64,000 nt of DNA from JACVRW01 sp034664125 (GTDB lineage: Bacteria > Actinomycetota > Thermoleophilia > Solirubrobacterales > Thermoleophilaceae), in the NCBI GenBank assembly GCA_034664125.1, contig JAXDIG010000023.1, forward strand, positions 62,001 to 126,000, given 5' to 3'. The notes beneath the pieces are model-generated. The model was not told the origin of the DNA. It saw only the letters and a list, made by a program, of their open reading frames with translations, and did not search any database. Made by a program: the position numbers and the translations under genes. Shown here piece after piece: positions 21,330-31,787 of the stretch. Numbering within the stretch: position 1 is the stretch's first letter; each line of letters opens with the position of its first letter.

Positions 21330-22184
21330 GTGCGTGCCTTCGGGAGACTGCTGGCCATCTGCTGCGCGGGCGCGGCCGTCGCGGCGGTCGCGACGGCCGC
21401 CGAGCCGCCCGCCGGCAGCCCGCCCCAGCGTGCCAGGGTGGACGACAACCCTTGCATCGGGGCCTTCGCGAAGGCCCTGCGCTGTCCGGACATCGTCATG
21501 CGCCGTCCCTGGGGCCTGTACCTCGACAAGCTGACGAAGCGAGGCCGTGTGCTGCTGCGCGCCGGCAACGTGATCGACTCGATCGGCAAGGGCCCGGTGG
21601 AGCTCCACGGAGTCCGCTACAGCCGGGTCTACATGCACGCCCGGCAACGGATCTACAAGCGCGGCGGGGGGCGCATCGCCCTCCGGACCGGGGCGCGCCT
21701 GCGCCTCAAGTTCGCCCACCTCTCGCGCTACTGGTGGAAGTTCTTCAACGCCGCTCGCTTCGAGCTGTGGCGCCTCGACGCGGAGGGCAAGCGCACCGTC
21801 AAGGTGCGCACCGGCCCGAAGGTCTCGTACTGCCTGCGCGACCTCACCCACACGCGTCCACGCCTGCGCGGCTCGCCCTACCTGCCGGTCTACCCGGCCT
21901 GCAACACCAACCCGCTGCGGCGGCAGGTCACGCTAGGGACGTCGGTCGGCTGGGCCGACATATACCCGCCCAGCTACCCCGAGCAGTGGATCGACGTCAC
22001 GGGACTGCGCGGCTGCTTCGCCTACGTGCACATCGCCGACCCGGAGAACGGCGTCTACGAGTCCAACGAGGACAACAACGAGGCGCAGGTGATCGTGCGG
22101 CTGCCGTTCCGCCTGGGCGACCGCCGCCACGGCTGTCGCGGGCGCGACCGCGGGCACCCGCACGATCCGCGCCAGTACCCCTGA
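21330..22184 (+). CDS. Exported lysyl-oxidase-fold protein lacking the copper histidines
   Basis: A 284-residue secreted protein; signal peptide about residues 1-24 (RLLAICCAGAAVAAVATAAE). The body follows the bacterial lysyl oxidase family: GKGPVELHG (86-94), RQRIY, AARFELWRL, KVSYCLRD (164-171), GWADIYPP (207-214) and a C-terminal SNEDNNEAQVIV. In active members the segment before the ARYELW motif carries histidines (HxHWHF type) that bind copper; here the corresponding residues are Trp-Trp-Lys (135-137), so amine oxidase activity seems lost. It may keep a structural or binding role. The GTG at 21330 is chosen because it gives a clean signal peptide after the MarP-like gene. Confidence 0.72.
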   Translation: MRAFGRLLAICCAGAAVAAVATAAEPPAGSPPQRARVDDNPCIGAFAKALRCPDIVMRRPWGLYLDKLTKRGRVLLRAGNVIDSIGKGPVELHGVRYSRVYMHARQRIYKRGGGRIALRTGARLRLKFAHLSRYWWKFFNAARFELWRLDAEGKRTVKVRTGPKVSYCLRDLTHTRPRLRGSPYLPVYPACNTNPLRRQVTLGTSVGWADIYPPSYPEQWIDVTGLRGCFAYVHIADPENGVYESNEDNNEAQVIVRLPFRLGDRRHGCRGRDRGHPHDPRQYP

Positions 22185-22197
22185 GCTCGCGGAGCGC

Positions 22198-22920
22198 TCA
22201 GCCGGTCGGCCCGAAGCGCTCGGTGCGCACCTGCTCCGGCTCGAAGCCGTTCTCGAGCAGCAGCCGGCTGGCGGACTCGACGAACCCGTTCGACCCGCAC
22301 ACGAAGGCCGTGCCTGACGCGAAGTCCGGGTCGTCCAGCAGCGACGCGTCGATCCGCCCGGTGTGGCCGGTCCAGTCGGCGGGCGGCTCGCGCGTGAAGG
22401 TGAGCTCGGCCTCGTCGCCGAGCTCGTCCGCGTAGATCACGTCCTCGGCGGTCCTGACCGAGTACACGAGCCGCATCGCGACGTCGGGTGCGCTGCGGCG
22501 GCCGTGGCGCAGGATCGCCATCAGCGGCACGACGCCCGAGCCGCCGCCCACCAGGACCACCGGAGACTCGCCCCGCCACACGAAGTAGGACGCGAACGGG
22601 CCGCGCACCTCGACCTCGTCGCCCTCCTCGAGCACGTCGTGGAAGTAGGGGGACACCTCGCCGTCGGCGAGGCGGTCGACGGTGAGCTCGATCTGGCCCT
22701 CGTCGAGCGGCGACGAGGCGATCGAGTAGGAGCGCTGGGCGCGGTAGCCGTCAGGCGCCGTCAGCCTGACGTCGTAGTGCTGCCCCGGCAGATGCGGCAT
22801 CCACATCGGCAGGTCGAGGCGGAAGGACTTGACCGTCGGCGTTTCCGGCTTGATCGACGCCACCGTCGCGATCTGCCAGCGGCCGGGGGCGCGCTGGGCG
22901 ACCGGCGTCAGTCCGTCCAA
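22198..22920 (-). CDS. Ferredoxin reductase-type FAD/NAD(P)H oxidoreductase
   Basis: A 240-residue reductase of the FNR superfamily. The FAD-binding RSYSIASS motif lies at about 60-67, the NAD(P)-binding GGGSGVVPLMAIL loop follows, and VCGSNGFVE ends the nucleotide site. No 2Fe-2S domain. The TTG start at 22920 is supported by an ideal AAGGAGG 7 nt upstream, inside the end of the molybdopterin oxidoreductase gene, giving a 13-bp overlap. It most likely feeds electrons between NAD(P)H and that partner, as in other sulfite-oxidase-like gene pairs. Confidence 0.88.
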   Translation of the reverse strand: MDGLTPVAQRAPGRWQIATVASIKPETPTVKSFRLDLPMWMPHLPGQHYDVRLTAPDGYRAQRSYSIASSPLDEGQIELTVDRLADGEVSPYFHDVLEEGDEVEVRGPFASYFVWRGESPVVLVGGGSGVVPLMAILRHGRRSAPDVAMRLVYSVRTAEDVIYADELGDEAELTFTREPPADWTGHTGRIDASLLDDPDFASGTAFVCGSNGFVESASRLLLENGFEPEQVRTERFGPTG

Positions 22921-23519
22921 TAGCGCTCCTCCTTGAAGGGGTCGCCGCGGTTGTGGTAGCCGTTGGCCTCCCAGAACCCGGGCTCGTCGTGGTCCATCAC
23001 CCGCAGGCCGGCGACCCACTTGGCGCTCTTCCAGAAGTACAGGTGCGGCACCAGCAGGCGGGCCGGACCGCCGTGCTCGCGGGGTAAGGGCTCGCCCTCG
23101 TGCTTGGTCACGACCCAGGCCTTGCCGCCGGTCAGGTCGTCCAGCGCGACGTTGGTGGTGTAGCCGCCGTAGGAGTGGGCCATCGTGTAGGCGCCCTGGG
23201 GATCGACGCCCTCCAGCAGCGCGTCCACCGACACGCCCTCGAAGCTGGTGCCGAGCTTCGACCACTTGGTCACGCAGTGGATGTCGCAGGGGATGGTTTC
23301 CTGCTCGAGCTGGTGGAATTGCGTCCAGTTCCACTCGCGCGGCTGACCGACCATCCCGTCGACCTTCAGGCTCCATTCGCCGGTGTCCACCTGTGGCGTC
23401 GGGCCTGCCGTGAGCACCGGAAAGCCCGACTCGATGTACTGGCCCGGCGGCAGGCGGTCGGCGAGCTCCTCCGGGACGCTGCGACGGCGCGTGAAGCCAC
23501 GGGAGATGAAGTTGCCCAC
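22908..23519 (-). CDS. Sulfite oxidase-like molybdopterin oxidoreductase
   Basis: A 203-residue protein consisting of only the SUOX/MsrP molybdopterin-binding domain. Cys82 in CDIHCVTKWSKLG is the expected molybdenum ligand; the following TSFEGVSVDALL and HSYGGYTTNVAL segments belong to the cofactor pocket. There is no Tat signal or haem domain, so unlike MsrP it should act in the cytoplasm. Its electron partner is probably the FNR-type protein encoded by the overlapping downstream gene. Substrate unknown: sulfite, S-oxides or N-oxides are candidates. GTG start at 23519, 12 bp after the stop of the DAO-type oxidase gene, so all three may be cotranscribed. Confidence 0.88.
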   Translation of the reverse strand: MGNFISRGFTRRRSVPEELADRLPPGQYIESGFPVLTAGPTPQVDTGEWSLKVDGMVGQPREWNWTQFHQLEQETIPCDIHCVTKWSKLGTSFEGVSVDALLEGVDPQGAYTMAHSYGGYTTNVALDDLTGGKAWVVTKHEGEPLPREHGGPARLLVPHLYFWKSAKWVAGLRVMDHDEPGFWEANGYHNRGDPFKEERYWTD

Positions 23520-23531
23520 GGTGGAGCGAGA

Positions 23532-24945
23532 CTACCGCGCGAGGTGCATCCCGAGCGCGCGCGGCGCTGCGCACACCGCGCGCGTGAGGGCGTCCGGCTC
23601 GCGGCCGTCCTCCTGGATGCGCTCCCGGCGCACCAGCGCGCCGCGCACGAGCGAGCCGCCGAGCCACGCCAGAGGCTCCGGCGGGACCCACGCGCCGGCA
23701 TCGGCGTCCACGATCGGGAGGCGGGTGAGGTCGTCGGCGCGGCCAGTTGCGAGCGAGGCGAGCGTGCGCCCGGCCAGGTTCGTGGGGCCGACTCCGTTGC
23801 CGGTGTATCCGAAGGCGAAGTGGACCGGAGCGTCCGGCAGCGTGCCGATCTGCGGGACGTGGCTCGGGGAGACGTCGATCGGGCCGCCCCACGCATGCGT
23901 GATCTGGCGGCCCTCCAGCGCGGGGAACAGGCGCAGCAGGGTGGCGTGGGCCGCCCGGGCCACGTCGGGGTCGACCTCCACGCGGCCGTTGAAGCGGGTC
24001 CCGTAGGCGAGCCGGCCGCCGCCCCAGCCGAGCAGGATCCGCCCGTCGCGCGTGGTGCGGAAGTAGTGCACCAGCGTGCGCGCATCGGTGATGCACTCCC
24101 CGCCCGTCCACCCGAGCTCGGCGATCACCTCGGGCACGGGCTCGGTCAGCACGATGTGCGAGGAGGTCACGGTGAGCCGCGAGCGCAGCGGTGGCAGGGC
24201 GCGAGCCGCCGGCCCCACGGCCAGCACCGCGGCCCCGGCGCGCACGCTGCCCGCGCCGGTTTCCACGGTCACGCCGTCCCGCGACGGCTCCAGGCGGCGC
24301 ATGGGCGACCGCTCGTAGACCTGCGCGCCGCGCTCGATCAGCCGCCGCCGCAGCCCCAACCCCAGGCGCGCGGGCTGGAGCGTCGCGAAGTCGGGGATGA
24401 AGACCGCGCGGCGAAACAGCGGCGAGTCGCAGCGCTCGCGGACGTCCTCGGGCGCCAGCTCGACCACCCGCTCGGGAGCGCCCAGCGCGGCCGCGGCCTC
24501 GACCGCCGAGCGCCCGACGTCGTCGAAGCCCGGGGCGGTGGACACGCACATGTAGCCGGACTGGTCGAACCAGGCGTCAACGCCCTCCGCGCGACACCAG
24601 GCGCCAATTTTGGACACCGTCTCGCTCGAGGCGTCCAGCAGCGCCCGGGCCGGCGCGTCGCCGAAGCGCTCGCGCAGGGCGTGCGCCGACAGCCACAGCG
24701 ACTCGCAGAAGCCGCCGTTGCGACCGCTCGGCCCGTGACCGCACACGCCGCCCTCCAGCAGCGCCACGGTGGCGCCCTGCTCGAGCAGCTCCCACGCCGC
24801 CCACATGCCCGTGTAGCCGCCGCCGATCACCACCACGTCGGCGGTCACGGCGCCGTCCAGCGGGGGTCGCGGATCCACGTCCCCGGCTTCCTCGAGCCAC
24901 CACCCGGTGGAAGTGTGGTGGCCGATCTGCGTATCGTGAGCCCCG

Positions 24946-24965
<20 letters not shown>
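23532..24965 (-). CDS. FAD-dependent oxidoreductase, DAO family
   Basis: About 477 residues of the glycine/D-amino-acid oxidase (DAO) superfamily, similar to gamma-glutamylputrescine oxidase PuuB. N-terminal FAD motif VVVIGGGYTGMWAAWEL, then GPSGRNGGFC around the flavin, AVGPAARALPPLR, and a C-terminal FAD contact GYTGNGVGPTNLAG. Oxidises an amine substrate with release of hydrogen peroxide in known relatives. The start is uncertain: family members begin a few residues before a xWWLEEAG-like segment, which leaves ATG 24965 or TTG 24953; both lie inside the divergent topoisomerase gene, so the two 5' ends overlap by 8-20 bp. The longer frame reaching 25262 is an antisense extension. Confidence 0.85.
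24932..24937 (+). promoter_or_regulatory. -10 box of topoisomerase gene (leaderless type)
   Basis: TATCGT ends 8 nt before the ATG at 24946. It lies inside the coding region of the divergent oxidase gene. Confidence 0.5.
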
Positions 24966-27218
<2,253 letters not shown>

Positions 27219-27222
<4 letters not shown>

Positions 27223-27839
27223 CACCCATCGATCCGAACCAGCACGACCTCTTCCTGCTCCGTCAGCGCTGGGCTCCGGTCATCAACCGCTACGAGTTCA
27301 CGCTGCCCGGGCCGGACGGCACGCCCGGGGAGCTGGTCTGCTTCGTGGAGCAGAAGCGGTTCAAGTTCAAGGAGGACATCCGTTTCTTCACCGACGAGAC
27401 GAAGCAGGTGGAGCTGATGCGCCTGAAGGCCCGCCAGCGCTTCGACCCGGCCGCCCGCTATGACATCACCGACGCGCATGGCGACAAGATCGGCGAGCTC
27501 CAGAAGGTGTTCGGCGCGAGCCTGCTGCGCTCCACTTACCGGCTCTACGACGCCTCGGGTGCGGAAACCGCGAAGGCCACCGAGAAGAGCCTCGTGGTAG
27601 CGCTGTTCCGGCGGCTCGTGGGCTTCGTCCCCTACGTCGGCAACGTGGCGGACTGGCTGCCGATCCCCTACCACTTCGTGTTCCAGCGCGGCGACCGCGT
27701 GCTTGCCTCGAACACCCGCCGCGCGTGGAAGATCCGCGACACCTACACGATCGATCTGAGTGGCGATCCGGAGCGCACGCTCGACCGCCGGCTCGTGCTG
27801 GCGACAGCAGTCGGGATGGACGCGCTCCAAGCGCGCTAG
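27219..27839 (+). CDS. LURP-one/Tubby-like domain protein
   Basis: A 206-residue protein resembling the LURP-one-related (Tubby C-terminal-like) family, a beta-barrel fold related to phospholipid scramblases. The RYDITDAHGDKIGELQKVF segment and the final DRRLVLATAVGMDAL helix are characteristic. Function in bacteria is not established. The TTG at 27219 overlaps the topB stop by 3 bp, so expression probably depends on translational coupling; no Shine-Dalgarno is visible. The functional link to topoisomerase is unknown. Confidence 0.7.
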
Positions 27840-27856
27840 TCCGCCGCGCGGCGGCC

Positions 27857-27897
27857 TTGACAGACCTCGGTTACCGCCAGTAACCTACCGGCGGTAA
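27857..27897 (+). promoter_or_regulatory. TetR-type promoter-operator
   Basis: TTGACA (27857-27862) and TAACCT (27881-27886) are separated by 18 bp. Over the spacer and start region lies a perfect inverted repeat: TTACCGCC (27871-27878) and GGCGGTAA (27890-27897), spaced by 11 bp. A second pair, GTTAC/GTAAC (27870-27884), overlaps the left arm. The right arm ends next to the GTG at 27898. This is the expected layout for autorepression by the TetR protein encoded directly downstream. Confidence 0.8.
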
Positions 27898-28503
27898 GTG
27901 AATTCGCCCGCGGCACAGGTCCAGGACTACGCCCACGGTCGCGTGCCGCGTCCGGTGCGTGAGCGGCAGCTGCTCGAGCTCGCGGAGTCCCTGTTCGCCG
28001 AGCGTGGCTACGCCGGCGCCTCCATGGAGGAGCTGGCTCGCCGGGCGGGCGTCACGAAGCCGGTCGTGTACGAGCTGTTTCGCAGCAAGGAGGGGCTGTT
28101 CGGGGCCTGCGTCGACCGCTCGATCGAGCGCCTGGCCGCCGACATCTCGGCCGCCGTGCGCGCCGAGAGCCACCCGGAGGCGCGCCTGCGCGCCGGCGGC
28201 CTCGCCTTCATCCGCTTCGCTGCCGGCAACCGCGTGGCGTGGGACCTGATGTCGATGGGGGGCCGCTTCGCCGAGCAGGCGCGCGGCGTGCGCTCCAGCC
28301 AGGCCGAGCTGATCCGCGAGCTGATGGCTGAGATGGCGGCCGAGGGCACCGATCCGCACGAGCTGGAGGTCGCCGCCCACGCCGTCAATGCCGCGTACGA
28401 AGGGGTGGCCCACTGGATGTGGGCCCACCCCGAGGCACCGATCGAGCAGGTCGCCGACTGGATCGCCGAGCTGCTCATCCCAGGACTACGGAGGTTCACG
28501 TGA
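27898..28503 (+). CDS. TetR family regulator of the adjacent monooxygenase
   Basis: A 201-residue TetR regulator. The helix-turn-helix is clear: ELARRAGVTKPVVYELFRSKEGLF at about residues 42-65. The C-terminal domain is helical and binds an unknown ligand. Start GTG 27898 lies 11 nt after a -10 box and touches the operator. The stop overlaps the GTG of the flavin monooxygenase (GTGA), so regulator and enzyme are one operon, probably induced by the monooxygenase substrate or a related hydrophobic compound. Confidence 0.92.
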   Translation: MNSPAAQVQDYAHGRVPRPVRERQLLELAESLFAERGYAGASMEELARRAGVTKPVVYELFRSKEGLFGACVDRSIERLAADISAAVRAESHPEARLRAGGLAFIRFAAGNRVAWDLMSMGGRFAEQARGVRSSQAELIRELMAEMAAEGTDPHELEVAAHAVNAAYEGVAHWMWAHPEAPIEQVADWIAELLIPGLRRFT

Positions 28504-29981
28504 CCCACCACCGCACCGCGATCGTCGGCACCGGCTTCTCCGGCATCGGCATGGCGATCAAGCTGCTCCGCGAGGGGGAGCGCGACTTCGTGGTGCTCGA
28601 GCGGGCCGACGACATCGGTGGGACCTGGCGCGACAACACCTATCCCGGCTGTCGCTGCGACGTGCCGTCGCACCTCTACTCCTTCTCCTTCGCTCCGAAC
28701 CCGAACTGGTCGAGCACGTTCTCGCCGCAGCCCGAGATCCTCGAGTACCTGCGCGACGTGGCGGCCCGCTTCGGCGTCCTGCCCCACGTGCGCTTCGGGA
28801 CCGAGATGCACTCGGCCGAGTGGGACGAGGCCGAGGCGCGCTGGCGGCTCGACACGTCCGGCGGGCCGATCACGGCCGACGTGCTGATCGCGGCGCAGGG
28901 CCCGCTCAGCGACCCGCTGATCCCCGAGCTGCCCGGCCTCGACTCCTTCGAGGGAGCCAGCTTCCACTCCGCCGAGTGGGACCACGAGCACCGCTTCGAG
29001 GGCGAGCGGGTCGCGGTGATCGGGACCGGCGCCTCGGCGATCCAGTTCGTCCCCAAGATCCAGCCGCTCGTAGGTCGGATGCACGTCTTCCAGCGCACCC
29101 CGCCCTGGGTGTTGCCGCACCCCAATCGCGCGATGAGGGGCTGGGAGCACAAGCTCTACAGCCGGCTGCCCGCGGCCCAGCTCGCCATGCGCGCCGGCAT
29201 CTACTGGGCCCGGGAGACGTTCGTGCTCCAATTCCGCAACCGGCGGATGCGCAAGCTCGCGACCCGGATGGCGCTGCGCCAGCTCGAGCAGCAGGTGCCG
29301 GATCCTGGGCTGCGCGCCAAGCTGACGCCCCGCTACGAGCTCGGCTGCAAGCGCGTCCTCCCGACCGACGAGTGGTATCCCGCGCTGATGCAGCCCAACG
29401 TGGAGGTCGTCACCGACGGCATCCGCGAGGTGCGGCCCCGGTCGATCGTCGCCGCCGACGGCACCGAGCGTGAGGTCGACACGATCGTCTTCGGCACCGG
29501 CTTCCACGTAACCGACATCCCGATCGCACAGCGCATGCGCGGCCGCGACGGCCGCACCCTCGCCGAAACCTGGGACGGCTCGCCGAGCGCCTACAAGGGC
29601 GCCGCCGTGGCCGGCTTCCCCAACCTCTTCTTCCTGGTGGGGCCGAACACGGGCTTGGGCCACAACTCGATCGTGTTCATGATCGAGTCGCAGATCAACT
29701 ACGTGGCCGGCGCGCTTCGGACGATGCGGCGGCGCGGCGCCCGCATCGTCGACGTCAGGCCCGAGGCGCAGGCGGCCTACAACGCCGAGCTCGACGAGAT
29801 GACCGAGGGCACGGTGTGGGTGAGCGGCGGCTGCTCGAGCTACTACATCGACCGCAACGGCCGCAACTCGACGATCTGGCCGACCTTCACCTGGCCGTTC
29901 CGGCAGCGCACGCGCGAGTTCGACGAAGGTGCCTACGCGCTCGGGGCGCCGGCGGCCGCGCCTGTCCCGACCGCCGCGTAG
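28500..29981 (+). CDS. Flavin-containing monooxygenase, Baeyer-Villiger type
   Basis: A 493-residue class B flavoprotein monooxygenase. FAD motif IVGTGFSGIGMA at the N-terminus, the Baeyer-Villiger fingerprint FEGASFHSAEWD (FxGxxxHxxxWD) near residue 160, and the NADPH motif VIGTGASAIQ near 178. Such enzymes insert oxygen into ketones or oxidise soft heteroatoms; the TetR pairing fits detoxification or catabolism of a hydrophobic ketone. Start GTG 28500, with GGAGG 5 nt upstream, overlaps the tetR stop by 3 bases. The 3' end overlaps the convergent metallophosphoesterase gene by 49 bp. Confidence 0.93.
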   Translation: MTHHRTAIVGTGFSGIGMAIKLLREGERDFVVLERADDIGGTWRDNTYPGCRCDVPSHLYSFSFAPNPNWSSTFSPQPEILEYLRDVAARFGVLPHVRFGTEMHSAEWDEAEARWRLDTSGGPITADVLIAAQGPLSDPLIPELPGLDSFEGASFHSAEWDHEHRFEGERVAVIGTGASAIQFVPKIQPLVGRMHVFQRTPPWVLPHPNRAMRGWEHKLYSRLPAAQLAMRAGIYWARETFVLQFRNRRMRKLATRMALRQLEQQVPDPGLRAKLTPRYELGCKRVLPTDEWYPALMQPNVEVVTDGIREVRPRSIVAADGTEREVDTIVFGTGFHVTDIPIAQRMRGRDGRTLAETWDGSPSAYKGAAVAGFPNLFFLVGPNTGLGHNSIVFMIESQINYVAGALRTMRRRGARIVDVRPEAQAAYNAELDEMTEGTVWVSGGCSSYYIDRNGRNSTIWPTFTWPFRQRTREFDEGAYALGAPAAAPVPTAA

Positions 29982-31045
29982 CCGCGTAGCGCGTTCTCGA
30001 TCCGCGGTGCCTGGCCCGGCTCCAGCCAGACGATCGTGCCGGGCCAGTAAGGGCTGCGCTCGCCCCTGCCGCTGACGAATGTGGACTCCAGGTACCAGTT
30101 GCCCGTGTTCCACAGACGCGTGCCCGACAGCGTGCTCCACTCGGCCGGGTCGTCGCCGGGCAGCGGCCCGGCGCGATGGGTGTGGCCGAAGAGGACGTGC
30201 TCGGCACCGGGGGCCAGCGCGTCCGCCACACGGCCCATCGCCAGCAAGCCGGCGCGACGCAGCTCCTCGCCGCTCAGCGTGGCGCTGAACGGGCCGATCT
30301 TGAGCCGGTTGAGCGTGGCGACGGCCGCGGGGATCGTGACCCGTCCAACCAGCAGGCGACCGAGCCGCCCGGTGCCGGTCGCCCGGCTCCAGACGGACCG
30401 CGACACGCTTGCGCCGCGGGCCAGCGCCGCCCCGGTCGCGCCCTCGGCCAGCCCGGCATGGAAGCCGTAGATCGGCGCCATCACCGCCTCGAAGTCGTCC
30501 GCGCTCGAGCAGTCTTGGGACCGGCCGCTCAGCCGGCACACGACGGACGCGGCGATCGACTCCACCCGGGGGACGGTGAGGTGGAGATCGAGGTACTGGC
30601 CGTGGGTGGCGTATGTGCCGCTCCCCAGGTACAGGCCGGGATAGGCGACCGTGACCTCGCTGCCCGGTAGCCAGGAGGCCAGGACCCCCGCCACTCCATC
30701 GGCCTCGCCTGCGGCAACCGGCCACTCGTTGCCGGGTCCCAGAGGGCGGCCGGCGAGCTGCGCTCGGCCGAGCCAGGGCTGGCCGAGCTGGTGGTCGTGG
30801 TTGCCGGGCACCACCGTGACGCGCTTGCCCGCGAGGACCGGAGCGAGCCGCTCGAACAGGGGCCGCACGACCTCGAGCAGCGCGGCCACCGGTCGCTCGC
30901 GCATCTCCAGCGTGTCGCCCAGCAGCACCACTCGGTCGGCCCCCTCGAGCGCCGCGACCAGGCGGTCGAGCGCGCCGGGGCGGCGCAGCATGTCGGCGTC
31001 GTTCAGCGCACCGAGGTGCAGATCCGAGATGACCGCCGTCCGCAT
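29933..31045 (-). CDS. Metallophosphoesterase
   Basis: A 370-residue calcineurin-like phosphoesterase. All metal-binding motifs are visible in order: SDLHLG (7-12), LLGDTLE, PGNHDHQ, THGQYLDLH and GHTHRAG. The family hydrolyses phosphomonoesters or diesters; the GDxxD/GNHDH pattern is closest to UDP-diacylglucosamine pyrophosphatase-like and other stand-alone phosphohydrolases, but the substrate is unknown. ATG 31045 is preferred, with GTG 31048 one codon upstream as an alternative. Residues 180-260 form an insertion between catalytic blocks. Confidence 0.86.
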   Translation of the reverse strand: MRTAVISDLHLGALNDADMLRRPGALDRLVAALEGADRVVLLGDTLEMRERPVAALLEVVRPLFERLAPVLAGKRVTVVPGNHDHQLGQPWLGRAQLAGRPLGPGNEWPVAAGEADGVAGVLASWLPGSEVTVAYPGLYLGSGTYATHGQYLDLHLTVPRVESIAASVVCRLSGRSQDCSSADDFEAVMAPIYGFHAGLAEGATGAALARGASVSRSVWSRATGTGRLGRLLVGRVTIPAAVATLNRLKIGPFSATLSGEELRRAGLLAMGRVADALAPGAEHVLFGHTHRAGPLPGDDPAEWSTLSGTRLWNTGNWYLESTFVSGRGERSPYWPGTIVWLEPGQAPRIENALRGYAAVGTGAAAGAPSA

Positions 31046-31121
31046 CACGGTTATGGTCGCACCGTGGTGCGCTTCTCCGCGCCTGTGCTCGGGCCGACGC
31101 GCGGGTGCCCCGGCCCGTGGC

Positions 31122-31127
31122 TAACCT
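31122..31127 (+). promoter_or_regulatory. -10 box before CxxC/DNA-repair gene cluster
   Basis: TAACCT ends 8 nt before GTG 31136. GGGAG directly abuts the GTG, too close to work as a Shine-Dalgarno. Confidence 0.5.
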
Positions 31128-31135
31128 GAAGGGAG

Positions 31136-31774
31136 GTGCCCACATTCTGTCGCCACAACCGGTTCGTCGCCGACTGCCCGATCTGCTCGAAGGGCACCGT
31201 GCTCGATCCGAATCAGGCGACCGCGCGGCGCACTGCCACGTCGTCGCGCACCGGTCGCGGCGCGCGCCGGTCCAGTAAGCCGGCCGCGGACATCGCTCGC
31301 TCATCGCGAGGCCCCTTCGTCGCGGCGGGCCCCTACGACGGCGCCGAGCTCAGGCTAGAGCGCGTGCCGGGCGGGCTGCGCCTGGCCTCCTGGCGCGGCG
31401 GCCAGATCGAGCGAGTCGCTCCGGCGCTCGCCGCCGCCGACGTGCCCGGCCTGCTCGCCGAGGCCGTCGCCAAGGAGCTGTTGCCGCTCGTCCCCGGGGC
31501 CGACGCCCAAGCCGCACCGGCAGAGCCGGGCGCCTTCGGCGTGAGCGCGGGCCGCTCGGGCGAGCTGCGCGACGAGCTGCGCGTGGAGCTGATCGGCGAG
31601 GGCCGGGTGCGCGTGGCGCGCTGGATCATGCGCCCCAACCGCGGCTGGGAGCTCCAGCAGGCGCCCGTGATGCTGCCCCCCAAGCGCTTCGCAGAGGCGC
31701 TCGCGGCCGCTGCGCGCAAGGGCGTGTTCTCCTTGCCCCAGGGGGCGCTCGCGTCAGGCGGTCCGGGCGAGTAG
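31136..31774 (+). CDS. Conserved protein with N-terminal C-x-H-CxxC motif
   Basis: A 212-residue protein of unknown function. The N-terminus FCRHNRFVADCPIC (Cys5, His7, Cys14, Cys17) looks like a small zinc site; I recognise similar N-termini in other Solirubrobacterales-like proteins. A basic linker (30-60) follows, then an alpha/beta region that ends in RVARWIMRPNRGWELQQAP. Its gene lies 13 bp before the AddB-type nuclease gene on the same strand, so a DNA-related role is possible but unproven. Confidence 0.65.
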   Translation: MPTFCRHNRFVADCPICSKGTVLDPNQATARRTATSSRTGRGARRSSKPAADIARSSRGPFVAAGPYDGAELRLERVPGGLRLASWRGGQIERVAPALAAADVPGLLAEAVAKELLPLVPGADAQAAPAEPGAFGVSAGRSGELRDELRVELIGEGRVRVARWIMRPNRGWELQQAPVMLPPKRFAEALAAAARKGVFSLPQGALASGGPGE

Positions 31775-31787
31775 CGACCATGCAGAT

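Noticed and set aside
28008..31304. 1098-codon minus-strand frame across tetR, monooxygenase and phosphoesterase genes
   Set aside because: Translation is repetitive and has no recognisable motifs; three well-supported genes explain the region.
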